Assembly: GCA_012103475.1 (NCBI GenBank) | Contig: WLWS01000003.1 | Span: 525,565-589,564 of the forward strand | DNA length: 64,000 bases | Reading direction: 5' to 3' | Origin: Gammaproteobacteria bacterium | GTDB lineage: Bacteria > Pseudomonadota > Gammaproteobacteria > Eutrophobiales > Eutrophobiaceae | Shown here: in pieces, positions 41,796-50,934 of the stretch | Numbering within the stretch: position 1 is the first letter of the stretch | Layout: every line of letters begins with the position of its first letter | Notes under the pieces: generated by a model | The model's database searches: none | Seen by the model: only the letters and a program-made list of their open reading frames with translations | What the model was told of the DNA's origin: nothing | Translations under genes and position numbers: made by a program

Positions 41796-43178
41796 ATGCT
41801 AAAAATCTACAATACACTGAGCAGGCAGAAAGAAGAATTCACTCCCATGGTCGCGGGCAAGGTGAGCATGTATGTCTGTGGCATCACAGTTTATGACCTC
41901 TGTCATATCGGCCATGCACGTTTCATGCTGGTGTTCGACACGACCGTTCGTTATCTGCGACACCGCGGATACGAGGTGAACTACATTCGCAATATTACGG
42001 ATATAGACGACAAGATCATTAATCGTGCGAATGAAAACGGTGAAGACATCGATACCCTGACGGCACGTTATATTGAAGCCATGAATGAGGACACTGATGC
42101 CCTCAATATGCTCAGGCCCGATCATGAGCCCCGCGCAACAGAACATATTAAAGAAATCATCGATATTACCAGCCAGCTCATTGAGAAAGACTATGCTTAC
42201 GCCGCCGACAATGGCGACGTCTATTTTGCCGTGAGCAAATACAAAGACTACGGTCAGCTGTCTGGCAAAAAGATTGATGAATTACGTGCCGGTGAGCGTG
42301 TCGCGGTCGACGAGGGTAAAAAAGACCCACTCGACTTCGTCCTGTGGAAATCATCCAAACCCAATGAACCCAGCTGGGATTCTCCCTGGGGAGCCGGTCG
42401 ACCGGGCTGGCATATCGAATGCTCGGCCATGTCGATCAAAACTCTGGGTGAAGAATTCGACATCCATGGTGGTGGTCAGGATCTGCAATTCCCTCATCAT
42501 GAAAATGAGATCGCCCAATCCTGCTGTGCTACGGGCAAAGGCTTCGCCCGCCTGTGGATGCACAATGGTTTTGTCCGTGTAGATGATGAGAAAATGTCCA
42601 AGTCACTGGGTAATTTTTTCACCATCCGTGAGGTCATGGAAAAATACAGCCCGGAAGTGATCCGTTTTTTTATTCTGTCCAGCCACTACCGCAGCCAGCT
42701 CAATTATTCTGATAGTCACCTGGATGAAGCCAGAGCCTCGCTCGAAGGGCTTTATATCGCATTGCGCGATACCGAAGCGGGCGAAGGGGATATTGATGAG
42801 AGTTACCTCGAACAATTCAACAATGTCATGGATGATGATTTCAATACCGCCAAAGCCATCGCCATATTTCACGAGCTGGCACGCGAGATAAATCGCATCA
42901 GCGATAAACCCAGCTCCGAGGCCGCCAGACTGGCCCGCACTCTGAAGCAGCTCGCAGCCATCCTCGGCATGCTGCAATCCGATCCCACGACCTATCTACA
43001 GGGAGGCAGCAATGGTGATGGCTTGTCCAACGATGATATTGAAAATCTCATTAATGACCGCACAGAAGCCAGAAAAAACAAGGACTTCGCCGAATCCGAC
43101 CGCATCAGAGATTTGTTATTGGAACAAGGCATAGCCCTGGAAGACGGCCCGGTAGGTACCATTTGGCGCAGAAACTAA
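41796..43178 (+). CDS. cysS: Cysteinyl-tRNA synthetase
   Basis: [27 protein letters not shown]; start chosen at MLKIYNTL. Confidence 0.97.
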   Translation: MLKIYNTLSRQKEEFTPMVAGKVSMYVCGITVYDLCHIGHARFMLVFDTTVRYLRHRGYEVNYIRNITDIDDKIINRANENGEDIDTLTARYIEAMNEDTDALNMLRPDHEPRATEHIKEIIDITSQLIEKDYAYAADNGDVYFAVSKYKDYGQLSGKKIDELRAGERVAVDEGKKDPLDFVLWKSSKPNEPSWDSPWGAGRPGWHIECSAMSIKTLGEEFDIHGGGQDLQFPHHENEIAQSCCATGKGFARLWMHNGFVRVDDEKMSKSLGNFFTIREVMEKYSPEVIRFFILSSHYRSQLNYSDSHLDEARASLEGLYIALRDTEAGEGDIDESYLEQFNNVMDDDFNTAKAIAIFHELAREINRISDKPSSEAARLARTLKQLAAILGMLQSDPTTYLQGGSNGDGLSNDDIENLINDRTEARKNKDFAESDRIRDLLLEQGIALEDGPVGTIWRRN

Positions 43179-43325
43179 CCATCAGACCACTGCCATTACC
43201 TCAAAAGCGGGAATCGCTTAAATAATCGGCAGAAAGACGTATATAAGCTGAGTAATTGACGCCCCATAAGGCGACGCGTATCATCCCTCCTCCTTGCAGG
43301 AAGGTGGTGTTTTTTAAGGAAATGT

Positions 43326-43402
43326 CGGGGCATAGCGCAGCCTGGTAGCGCATCTGCTTTGGGAGCAGAGGGTCGGGAGTTCGAATCTCTCTGCCCCGAC
43401 CA
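43326..43402 (+). tRNA. tRNA-Pro(TGG)
   Basis: CGGGGCA...TGCCCCG acceptor, TCTGCTT-TGG-GAGCAGA anticodon arm, CCA encoded. Confidence 0.95.
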
Positions 43403-43427
43403 ATTTCTTAACTTTAAACACCATGCC

Positions 43428-43454
43428 GTCATTCCCGCGAAAGCAGGAATCCAG
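43428..43454. repeat. Short imperfect palindrome of the dispersed 'GTCATTCCCGCGAAAGCxGGAATCCA' type
   Basis: gtcATTCCCGCgaaaGCaGGAATccag; similar short palindromes are known in many proteobacteria. Confidence 0.45.
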
Positions 43455-43511
43455 TAAAATTACTACCGAGAGAGCCGATGTTGGTTTTCGTGCAAGGTGA
43501 CAGGTAAGTAT

Positions 43512-43816
43512 GCGCCTGTAGCTCAACAGGATAGAGCACCGGCCTTTAGGCGCGAACAGTATTGTTCGCTTTAGGAGCCTTTATGGGGAACTGAACCCAT
43601 AAAGTGGATCGCACTGTATCGGGGAAACCTTAACAGCCAGGCTGATGGCAATCCCGAGGAAACCTGAAGGTTGGGGATCCGTAGAGACTATACGTGTGAC
43701 ACCTGAGATGGTGAAGAGATAGTCCAGACCACAAACCTGATTTAAATGGGGCGTCGAAAGGCGTAGTTGGTAAGCTAAGCCGGGGGTTAGGGGTTCAAGT
43801 CCTCTCAGGCGCGCCA
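43512..43816 (+). tRNA. tRNA-Arg(TCT), interrupted; exons 43512..43546 and 43775..43816
   Basis: Exons join to GCGCCTGTAGCTCAACAGGATAGAGCACCGGCCT-TCT-AAGCCGGGGGTTAGGGGTTCAAGTCCTCTCAGGCGCGCCA (77 nt, full cloverleaf, encoded CCA). Confidence 0.93.
43547..43774 (+). ncRNA. Group I self-splicing intron (IC3/Azoarcus-like), 228 nt, no ORF
   Basis: GGGGAAACCTTAACAGCC...GGCTGATGGCAATCCCGAG core, P7 GTAGAGACTATACG, P7' GTGAAGAGATAGTCCAG, ends in omegaG; P2 TTTATGGG/CCCATAAA; U.G at 5' splice site. Confidence 0.93.
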
Positions 43817-43853
43817 TTTACAAAGAATGGCCTAAGCAGTAAACGATTCTATG

Positions 43854-43929
43854 GTGGGCGTAGCTCAGTTGGTAGAGCCCCGGATTGTGATTCCGGTGGT
43901 CGCGGGTTCGAACCCCGTCGCTCACCCCA
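43854..43929 (+). tRNA. tRNA-His(GTG)
   Basis: GTGGGCG...CGCTCAC acceptor, discriminator C with CCA, CCGGATT-GTG-ATTCCGG; 5' G(-1) at 43853. Confidence 0.95.
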
Positions 43930-43960
43930 TTTACACCAGTAATGCAGTACCCACCTATGC

Positions 43961-44036
43961 GGGCCGTTAGCTCAGTTGGTAGAGCAGGGGACTCTTAATC
44001 CCAAGGTCGTAGGTTCGACCCCTACACGGCCCACCA
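43961..44036 (+). tRNA. tRNA-Lys(CTT)
   Basis: GGGCCGT...ACGGCCC acceptor, GGGACT-CTT-AATCCC, CCA encoded. Confidence 0.95.
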
Positions 44037-44049
44037 ATTAAATCAGGTA

Positions 44050-44162
44050 TGTACCGAGCACATGGTTGACGCTTTATAGCGGAGACATGGTTTACACTTT
44101 TAGTAAAAAAGGATGTAACGCCGCACTTGGTTTGCGATCTCGCCGCACTTGAATTGCGATCT
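44050..44162. repeat. Paired direct repeats at the host/prophage boundary (candidate mobile-element terminus)
   Basis: ACATGGTTGACGCTTTA / ACATGGTTTACACTTTTA (44060, 44085) and two abutting 22-mers CGCCGCACTTGGTTTGCGATCT (44119..44140) / CGCCGCACTTGAATTGCGATCT (44141..44162). Confidence 0.6.
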
Positions 44163-44205
44163 GTTTATTGACCGTAAAAACGGGAAAATATGCCTATCTG
44201 GAGAG

Positions 44206-44709
44206 CTAAGGGCTTCTGTCTGAGCTTAACTGGCTCTCTTTGACGAGGTCACGCACAGGCACCTTAATGAAACCCCAGTGCTCTGAAACCCATACTAGCG
44301 AAGAATACATAACAATGGCTGCAAGTATGCCTAGCATCCATCTGACAATCTTTTGAGTCCAGAGTATCCATATGTCCCGGCGTTCTTCCTTTCTTATATA
44401 TCGTTGCCGCTGAGCTTCTAGATAGTTCTGGCTTTCCATCTTCATGATAAACACATCAAATTCGGCTAAAAATACTTGCATAGTTTCTGCGAAGGACGTG
44501 AGTCTCTTTATCGGAAATGATGAGGCTCCTTTCTCAGCTATTCCTGATGTCAACGATGTCACCACTTGAACCAGATTGTCGCTGTTAACGTGGTAACCTT
44601 TTTCGTTGCAGCTATCCTTCAAATTGCTGAGTTCGCTATTAAGATTAGACCTGGCTTGATCCACGTTTCGAAATTGACGCTCGATTGGCAGTTCTTCCAT
44701 AACAGTCAC
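44206..44709 (-). CDS. Phage-borne membrane protein of unknown function
   Basis: One C-terminal TM helix (IVRWMLGILAAIVMYSSLVWV); distal end of prophage. Confidence 0.55.
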   Translation of the reverse strand: MTVMEELPIERQFRNVDQARSNLNSELSNLKDSCNEKGYHVNSDNLVQVVTSLTSGIAEKGASSFPIKRLTSFAETMQVFLAEFDVFIMKMESQNYLEAQRQRYIRKEERRDIWILWTQKIVRWMLGILAAIVMYSSLVWVSEHWGFIKVPVRDLVKESQLSSDRSP

Positions 44710-45524
44710 CTTTTATCACGTAATTGTCGCGTGATTATAACCTCTCCAAACATTCGCTGCTTCTGATTTCCCCCACCGACTGAATAGTTAGTTCTGACCT
44801 TTTGAAGCTTGAACCCTTTGTAGATTTTACGCACCTCCGGCACGTCATTTAATGACACTATAAACTGGCCTTTTATACCCATTAAAATGTCCCTCAAACG
44901 CTCGTGATCATCCTTACTATACATGCCCTTGCCATAGTAATCTTCGCTGTTGTAATACGGTGAATCGACATAGAAAAGTGTTGTGGCTTTGTCATACCGG
45001 GCAATGAAATCCTGATAAGGCAAGCACTCGATGACCACCCTCGATAGCCTGGTATGCAAATCCTCAAGCATGGGCGCAAGCTTAGTAATGTCAAACCTGG
45101 CCGGGCCTGACTTATCTACCCCAAAAGCACGGCTGGTGGCCTTCCCACCAAAGCATGTTTTCTGTAAATAAATAAACCTTGCGGCACGCTCCAAATCGGT
45201 GAGTGTGGCCGGGTCTGTATTAGCCAGTCGACTGAACTCCGTGCGAGTCGTAATCTGGAACCGCATCATCTCCATGAACGGCACATAATGGCGCTGCAGT
45301 ATTCGGAAAAAGTTCGCCACGTCCTGGCTATAATCATTGATTACTTCTGACTTCGCCACGAATGGCCGACGCAAAAATACACCTCCCATGCCGACAAAAG
45401 GCTCTGCATAGCAGGTATGTTTAATCTTCTCTATCTTGTTAATGATCGTATCAGCCAAAAGGCTTTTGCCGCCCACCCAGGGGGCGACTGGTTTCACTGG
45501 TGTTGTCGTCTTCATTTGAGCCAT
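44706..45524 (-). CDS. D12-class DNA adenine methyltransferase (Dam-like)
   Basis: PWVGGKSLLADTI, AEPFVGMGGVFL, LFYVDSPYYNSEDYYG (DPPY variant DSPY). Confidence 0.88.
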   Translation of the reverse strand: MAQMKTTTPVKPVAPWVGGKSLLADTIINKIEKIKHTCYAEPFVGMGGVFLRRPFVAKSEVINDYSQDVANFFRILQRHYVPFMEMMRFQITTRTEFSRLANTDPATLTDLERAARFIYLQKTCFGGKATSRAFGVDKSGPARFDITKLAPMLEDLHTRLSRVVIECLPYQDFIARYDKATTLFYVDSPYYNSEDYYGKGMYSKDDHERLRDILMGIKGQFIVSLNDVPEVRKIYKGFKLQKVRTNYSVGGGNQKQRMFGEVIITRQLRDKR

Positions 45525-45660
45525 ATTTCCATTATTATTTTTCTGTTAAGCTCACCTCGCCGCGTACGTGGCAGGGGAGCCTTGGGTGGCTCACTGCTAG
45601 TTCAGTGATTCGCTGGCCAGGTGTGTGTTACCGCACACGCCTGGTCGCTCCTCTTATCTT

Positions 45661-46206
45661 TTACCAAACGATTGCTTCGACCTCCGCTTTTGTTGTTGCT
45701 GCGTTCACCGAATCTCTTAGCGTTCTGAATTTTGTCTTATGGGCAAGCAGCGCGGTCATGCCGTCTTTCATTGCCTGCTGGCTTTGTGAAACGGTGTGAA
45801 CACGCGGATGTTTGCTGTCTGCGTTTGCGAGTTTGTCATCGCAGGTAATTAGTTCGTCTATATTGCCGCTGACCACACTCGCCTGGATCCAGTCTCGGTT
45901 GTGTTGCTCGCTATCGTATTTGTGCGTGGTGCCGAGCGCATCCGAATCAAAACCGCCATTTAGTGCAGTGACAAAACTTTCGTTTAATGCGGAGATACGA
46001 TCTGCTTTTATGTTTTCTAAAGGATGGTCGATGACAACAACGGCATCATTCTCGATGCGCCTTAAACCGTTGTTGTCGATCAGGTCTTGCCACTGGTCAT
46101 CAGTAATCTGAAGACAGCCAGCAGGAATGCTGTCATGGACGTCGTCTGAAAAAATGCCAAGGATGTTATTGCCTACTTTTTCAGAATCGTATTGAACGTG
46201 GTACAT
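45661..46206 (-). CDS. Phage tail fibre assembly/DUF4376-like protein
   Basis: Position after tail fibre gene; DWIQASVVSGNIDELITCDDKLANADSKHPRVHTVSQSQQAMKDGMTALLAHK. Confidence 0.6.
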   Translation of the reverse strand: MYHVQYDSEKVGNNILGIFSDDVHDSIPAGCLQITDDQWQDLIDNNGLRRIENDAVVVIDHPLENIKADRISALNESFVTALNGGFDSDALGTTHKYDSEQHNRDWIQASVVSGNIDELITCDDKLANADSKHPRVHTVSQSQQAMKDGMTALLAHKTKFRTLRDSVNAATTKAEVEAIVW

Positions 46207-46218
46207 AGCAATCTCCTG

Positions 46219-46935
46219 TTATTTTCCGACAGCGAACCAGCGCACGGTTTCACCTTCTGAAATGTTTCCGTAAATGGTAATTTGTGTGGTTGAAGCGGTG
46301 CCAAAATTGAAACCGTGATAGCGAGTGCCTGCAATGGATGTTGCATAGTCACCAGTGACCGCTGAATACACGGCTGAAGCAAAGGCAATCGGAAAAGTAA
46401 TGGTGGCCACGCCTGATGACAGACTCGTTTGTCCCCACTGAAGAATCAGACCGCCTGGCAGTTTTTGATAGCCGCTGGTCGCGTGCGATTTTGCGAAGGA
46501 TGCTAGGCTAGCTGGCGTGACCGATCGAACCGTATCGGTGCCCGCTTGCGTTTCAGCATTCGTGGCCAGCTCCGCCAATCCCTTGACCGATGTCGTGGCG
46601 TTGCTGTGGGTATGAGCCAGTACTGAATACAGTGCGTTGGCTTCTGCAGCCGTTAGATACTGCGAATGCGGGTCGCCCAGAGCTTCGTGTGCAGAAACCG
46701 CACCGAGCGCTTCATACACAATTTGTGCGTCGGCGATTATCTGTAAAATAGCATTATATAAATCAGTGCCTTCTCCCTTAGTAAGTCCGGTGCCAGCCTC
46801 CTCGATGACTTCGATAATGTTTTCTTGAACATCATTCAGCCAAGCAGCGCCGACAATAGTTGCCAGTCTCGGTACACCGGGGTCGCCATCATCAAACTTA
46901 TTGGAGACGTGATTTGCAGCATCTGTTCTATGCAT
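46219..46935 (-). CDS. Phage tail fibre protein
   Basis: HTHSNATTSVKGLAELATNAETQAGTDTVRSVTPASLASFAKSHATSGYQKLPGGLILQWGQTSL. Confidence 0.85.
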   Translation of the reverse strand: MHRTDAANHVSNKFDDGDPGVPRLATIVGAAWLNDVQENIIEVIEEAGTGLTKGEGTDLYNAILQIIADAQIVYEALGAVSAHEALGDPHSQYLTAAEANALYSVLAHTHSNATTSVKGLAELATNAETQAGTDTVRSVTPASLASFAKSHATSGYQKLPGGLILQWGQTSLSSGVATITFPIAFASAVYSAVTGDYATSIAGTRYHGFNFGTASTTQITIYGNISEGETVRWFAVGK

Positions 46936-46946
46936 GATTTATTTCC

Positions 46947-47492
46947 TCAAGTGTATGCGAAGTGCACGATGGTGTGAGCGGGCTTAATTCTAGATATCAC
47001 GCATTCAATGACATCGTTTCCCCAGGAGCGAAGCGGGTCACCTGCAGTTGAGCCACCGGATTCAAAACTTTTAATCGTGTCTAAGGGGCCATTTACTTGC
47101 CAGTGATGAGCGCTTGGCACATTCTCTGTGATGGTCACTACATGGCCAAGCCTGGCGGCGACGTCAATGAAGTACTGCGGACTGGCGCCACCCACTCTGG
47201 CCACCTTTTCATGTAATGCCAGGCGTCGCTCGACGGTAGTGACAGCGGCGTCGGTGCATTTATCTGGCAGGCCGAATGCGGTTTCCCAATCCGGCAATAA
47301 TTCTGATGCGGTGCGTGGGTCGATTTCTTCCAGCAGGTTGTCGACTCTGAAATCAACGCGTGCAAATTCTTCGGCAATGGCAAACAACAAGTTTGATAAA
47401 ACCGTATTCATCTCACGTGGCCAGGCTGGGCCCACTGGCAGCAGCGCCTGTAGTTGCTCGTGATAGTGGTCGACGGAATTAGTCATTTTCAA
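46947..47492 (-). CDS. Phage tail protein, Mu gp48/YmfQ-like
   Basis: YHEQLQALLPVGPAWPRE...DPRTASELLPDWETAFGLPD. Confidence 0.85.
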   Translation of the reverse strand: MKMTNSVDHYHEQLQALLPVGPAWPREMNTVLSNLLFAIAEEFARVDFRVDNLLEEIDPRTASELLPDWETAFGLPDKCTDAAVTTVERRLALHEKVARVGGASPQYFIDVAARLGHVVTITENVPSAHHWQVNGPLDTIKSFESGGSTAGDPLRSWGNDVIECVISRIKPAHTIVHFAYT

Positions 47493-47610
47493 TTCGAGAA
47501 TTAAATTCTTTCTTACAGCTCTCTATATAAGAAAACACAGAAAATCGAATAACCAAATCAATCAAGATAGCGCAAATGATGAGAACGACAGTGGCAATCG
47601 CTACGCCCAC
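47479..47610 (-). CDS. Small hydrophobic protein (about 43 aa, GTG start), below ORF-track cutoff
   Basis: VGVAIATVVLIICAILIDLVIRFSVFSYIESCKKEFNSRIEND; overlaps stop of upstream and start of downstream gene. Confidence 0.4.
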   Translation of the reverse strand: MGVAIATVVLIICAILIDLVIRFSVFSYIESCKKEFNSRIEND

Positions 47611-48656
47611 GTAATTACTCCCATCGTCGCCATATCGCCGGTGGCGTGAGCTACGTCAGCTGCTGGCACAGTAACGTCGTTGTCAGTCTCACCGGCTGCC
47701 AGGCTGACCGCTTCACGAATACGCGACAGTAGAATCGCTCCCCCTGGTTCTGCATCACGCAGCAACATGTCCTCGAGCTCTGCTTGAACGGCATCTTTTA
47801 TTGTCTGGTCGGATGGCGTGATATCTATCGAAAAGTTTAGTGGCACTGCGACAGGTGCGGCAACAGTTACCACAGCGGTGACCGGGCGCTGGAGCTGAAT
47901 ATGATCGTTTACCTCCGTCACCTTTGCGGCATCAGGGATGAGCGATGTTTCATGGTCATCAACAACAAAGCGAACTGCTACAGTGCCGTCACCGCCTTCC
48001 AATGGGTACACCCATGCTCGAGTGACGCCACTTATCTCTTTGGCCCAGGCAATGTAATCGAAGCTTGCGCCACCGTGTGGTGGCTCCTGGATCCGTTCCA
48101 GTAAGCGAGCTCGCAGCGCATCGTCCGTTTCCGTATCGATGCCGTTCGCAATACCACCGGCATCGACGGTCGCTTGGCTATTCACTCCGGAGATCGGACT
48201 GCTGAGTGACACGGAGCTGGCCGCCGCCGTGTTTGAATTTGTGCCGCCTTCGACAGCGGTAATTGCGACCGATGCCGTACCACTGGCGATGGTGCCTTCA
48301 GCATCGGTAGTGAACTCGACGCCATCACTGCGCTGCACTGTTGTGCTGATCGGTATCACTGATGCATCCGTTCCGGTAAACGTGATGCTGCCGGTTGCCT
48401 GGCCAGCGACCTTTCGAGACAGGCCCCAAATACTTGCTATGCGTTCAAGTGTTTCAGCTTCTGCGGTGTCAGGTAATATCTGCTTGGCTATCCAGTCCAG
48501 GTATCCATACAGAGAATGTGCGGCACCTGAATGTACTCGAGCTAATACATTTAGATTCGAGCGTAACAAACGTGCGTCGGTGCCAGGTAGGCGTGATTCA
48601 ATATCAGCGATGGCCCGGTCAATTAAATCTTGTAATGCTGGTCTAATGAATGGCAT
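47601..48656 (-). CDS. Phage baseplate J-like protein (Mu gp47)
   Basis: SRKVAGQATGSITFTG, ETDDALRARLLERIQEPPHGGASFDYIAWAKEISGVTRAWVYP. Confidence 0.9.
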   Translation of the reverse strand: MPFIRPALQDLIDRAIADIESRLPGTDARLLRSNLNVLARVHSGAAHSLYGYLDWIAKQILPDTAEAETLERIASIWGLSRKVAGQATGSITFTGTDASVIPISTTVQRSDGVEFTTDAEGTIASGTASVAITAVEGGTNSNTAAASSVSLSSPISGVNSQATVDAGGIANGIDTETDDALRARLLERIQEPPHGGASFDYIAWAKEISGVTRAWVYPLEGGDGTVAVRFVVDDHETSLIPDAAKVTEVNDHIQLQRPVTAVVTVAAPVAVPLNFSIDITPSDQTIKDAVQAELEDMLLRDAEPGGAILLSRIREAVSLAAGETDNDVTVPAADVAHATGDMATMGVITWA

Positions 48657-48660
48657 GTTT

Positions 48661-48879
48661 TTACCTTGCTAAAAGTTGGAGTTCTTTTTCTTCGACTGCT
48701 TGCACGGCATCCGCTGCAGCCTGGTAATAGGCTGCCCGGTCTCCGCCTCGGTTCATCTTTTTGCAGGCATCTCTCACGCGACGACGAATGGCAACCGGCA
48801 CCTTGTACCAGTGCGGTCTGCACATAAGAACATTGTCAGGATGCTTTGTTTTGCATTTGCTTATCCGACACGTTTTCAT
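48661..48879 (-). CDS. Small phage protein of unknown function
   Basis: CKTKHPDNVLMCRPHWYKVPVAIRRRVRDACKK; between baseplate genes, overlapping upstream stop. Confidence 0.6.
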   Translation of the reverse strand: MKTCRISKCKTKHPDNVLMCRPHWYKVPVAIRRRVRDACKKMNRGGDRAAYYQAAADAVQAVEEKELQLLAR

Positions 48880-49382
48880 AATTGATTCCAGAAATTGTCG
48901 AAACGAAACTGTGCAGTACTGCCATCCGGTCGGTGTATGTCCACACCGATGGCCAGCATTCCCTTGAATACCGTTGCTGTCTTGACCTCGACAATAACGC
49001 CGCTCGATTCAACCCAACCCGCAACCACGTCCACTCTCGATGCCACACCATCATCGAGCATCCACTGCAGCGCTTCCTCAGCGTACTCTCTGGCCAGATT
49101 CACCACGCTCTGCTCGTCTTTTTCCCTTTCAAGTAACCAAAGGCGCGAACCAATATTGTCACCGGCAATATCAGGATAGGCGTCGGCCCACCAACCGCGC
49201 TTGTCATCACTGCCGTTCGGCAGCACATCGTCATCGTTGGCGAGTCGGTTCGTGAATAAGGATAAAATCACCGCTGTGGCCAAGCCGTCATCTGCCTCCA
49301 GCTGGCTAGTCTTGAGCTGATAGTCGAAGTACGGTGGCGAAAGCGATTCACCGTCAAATATTAGTGTGCGGATATCGGTCAT
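48876..49382 (-). CDS. Phage GP46-like baseplate protein
   Basis: LATAVILSLFTNRLANDDDVLPNGSDDKRGWWADAYPDIAGDNIGSRLWLL. Confidence 0.88.
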   Translation of the reverse strand: MTDIRTLIFDGESLSPPYFDYQLKTSQLEADDGLATAVILSLFTNRLANDDDVLPNGSDDKRGWWADAYPDIAGDNIGSRLWLLEREKDEQSVVNLAREYAEEALQWMLDDGVASRVDVVAGWVESSGVIVEVKTATVFKGMLAIGVDIHRPDGSTAQFRFDNFWNQL

Positions 49383-49903
49383 GGATGCGAGTGATTGTTG
49401 GTATTGCCAGCACCATCGATAATGGTGCCATCGGCGTTGATGTTTGTGTCGACCTGCACGCTGCCGGTGATATCGACATCCCCCGTAAACTCGACAAGCG
49501 GAGAATCAATTCTCAATTTGGTCGAGGCACCAATGTGAATTTCATTGTTCCGTTTGAAGTGAATGTAATCACCTTCATCGCTGTACAGCGCCACCTCACC
49601 TTTTTCCATACCCTGCAAACGATAGCGTTTGTCTTCCGTGGCAATGATTAAACCGTGATGCCGGTTGCCGCCAACAAACACACCCGCCATTTCAGCACCG
49701 TCTAATGGCATTGAAGCGAATCCATAGTGTTGAAACAGTTCGAGCGAGTCTCTCACTTCACCTTTCATCAGTGAGGCTTGCACCAGAATCTTGCCATTTT
49801 CTTCAGCCAACAACTTAATCACTCCGCGCGAGACGGTGAGGAGTGCTCGGCGCCAGATTGGCGCCATTAGTTTCTTAATCTGTCGGTTAAACTCAAGATT
49901 CAT
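49379..49903 (-). CDS. Phage baseplate assembly protein V (Mu gp45-like)
   Basis: HYGFASMPLDGAEMAGVFVGGNRHHGLIIATEDKRYRLQGMEKGEVALYSDEGDYIHF. Confidence 0.88.
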   Translation of the reverse strand: MNLEFNRQIKKLMAPIWRRALLTVSRGVIKLLAEENGKILVQASLMKGEVRDSLELFQHYGFASMPLDGAEMAGVFVGGNRHHGLIIATEDKRYRLQGMEKGEVALYSDEGDYIHFKRNNEIHIGASTKLRIDSPLVEFTGDVDITGSVQVDTNINADGTIIDGAGNTNNHSHP

Positions 49904-50934
49904 AATATAAAACTGTCGTCGGCAGGCGGTAATTCCAGAACGTCAAACGCTCCGGCGCCGGTCAGCACCATTTGAGTTCGCTCGCCTTCAGAATCGAGAA
50001 TGTAATTGACGCCGACAATTAGCAGTTCAGTGTCAACGCCTATCGAAGGACTTTTCGTTTTCACTAGAGAATTCGGCTGCCAGATAACGCCATCAGCTTT
50101 CCATCCCTGAACGGTTAACGTAACACGAGTACTCCTGCCGTAGCGGACGTTGCGCTCCCAGGTTACGCGCTTCTTCATCGTCTCTGGTGTCGCATTGTCC
50201 TCTGCTAATAACACCAGCGGTCTGTACCGAATATCTGAGTCGGACACCTCAGCGCTTGGCTCCGCTGCATCAACCGGGTCAATAAAACCAGTGTCTGGTT
50301 GTTCACCTTTACCGATGTATATTGAATGTCGGTCTCGATGACTAAACTTACCGGCGGCGCCGAGCATGTTTTCGCCTTCGACGATGGCGGTGGCCATGCG
50401 CTTTTTGCCAGCGCGGGTGATGACTAAATCGCTAGCAGCATTTGAGGTCAGCATCACTCCTCGCTGCCTGGCAACCCGCTCTAGTAGCTCCATGACAGAT
50501 TCGCCATTACTGATGCTTTCGCTCTCAATCGGGCCACCGATATTGGTCTCGACTACAACATTAATCCCGAATGGCCTGCAGACATCTTGTGCAATCGTTT
50601 TAAGTGACTTCTTTTTCCACTGACCAGTTTTATGTATGGCGCTGCAATCAACTAAATCCGCGGTGCGACTGCGCCCGGTGAACTTCACTTGATGCTCGTT
50701 TCCATTGAGCGACGGCAGCACATCGTCAATGAAACCTGTGATGACGGTCTGGCCATCAATCGATACTGTTGCGGTTTGGCCTGGTCGTATTGGTCTAATC
50801 GTAGGTTGCTCAGACCATCGTTCTGTCACAATCAAATCGAAAGTGCCAGCGACCGATTCAATACTGCGATTCACGCTAATGGAGGTCCAGCCACCATAGT
50901 TCTGGCCATTGACTGTTAGGATTAGTTCGCTCAA
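49900..50934 (-). CDS. Phage baseplate hub protein (Mu gpP/gp44-like)
   Basis: SISVNRSIESVAGTFDLIVTERW, DVCRPFGINV, RVARQRGVMLTSNAASDLVITRAG. Confidence 0.85.
   Translation of the reverse strand: MSELILTVNGQNYGGWTSISVNRSIESVAGTFDLIVTERWSEQPTIRPIRPGQTATVSIDGQTVITGFIDDVLPSLNGNEHQVKFTGRSRTADLVDCSAIHKTGQWKKKSLKTIAQDVCRPFGINVVVETNIGGPIESESISNGESVMELLERVARQRGVMLTSNAASDLVITRAGKKRMATAIVEGENMLGAAGKFSHRDRHSIYIGKGEQPDTGFIDPVDAAEPSAEVSDSDIRYRPLVLLAEDNATPETMKKRVTWERNVRYGRSTRVTLTVQGWKADGVIWQPNSLVKTKSPSIGVDTELLIVGVNYILDSEGERTQMVLTGAGAFDVLELPPADDSFIL

Noticed and set aside
43196-43330. Half-palindrome 'AAAGCGGGAATCGC' near 43204 as a second dispersed repeat
   Set aside because: Only a half-site; too short to support.
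43196-43817. Minus-strand ORFs 43196..43432, 43314..43526 and 43581..43817
   Set aside because: They overlap tRNA-Pro, tRNA-Arg exons and the intron; '[23 protein letters not shown]' is the familiar conceptual translation of tRNA genes.
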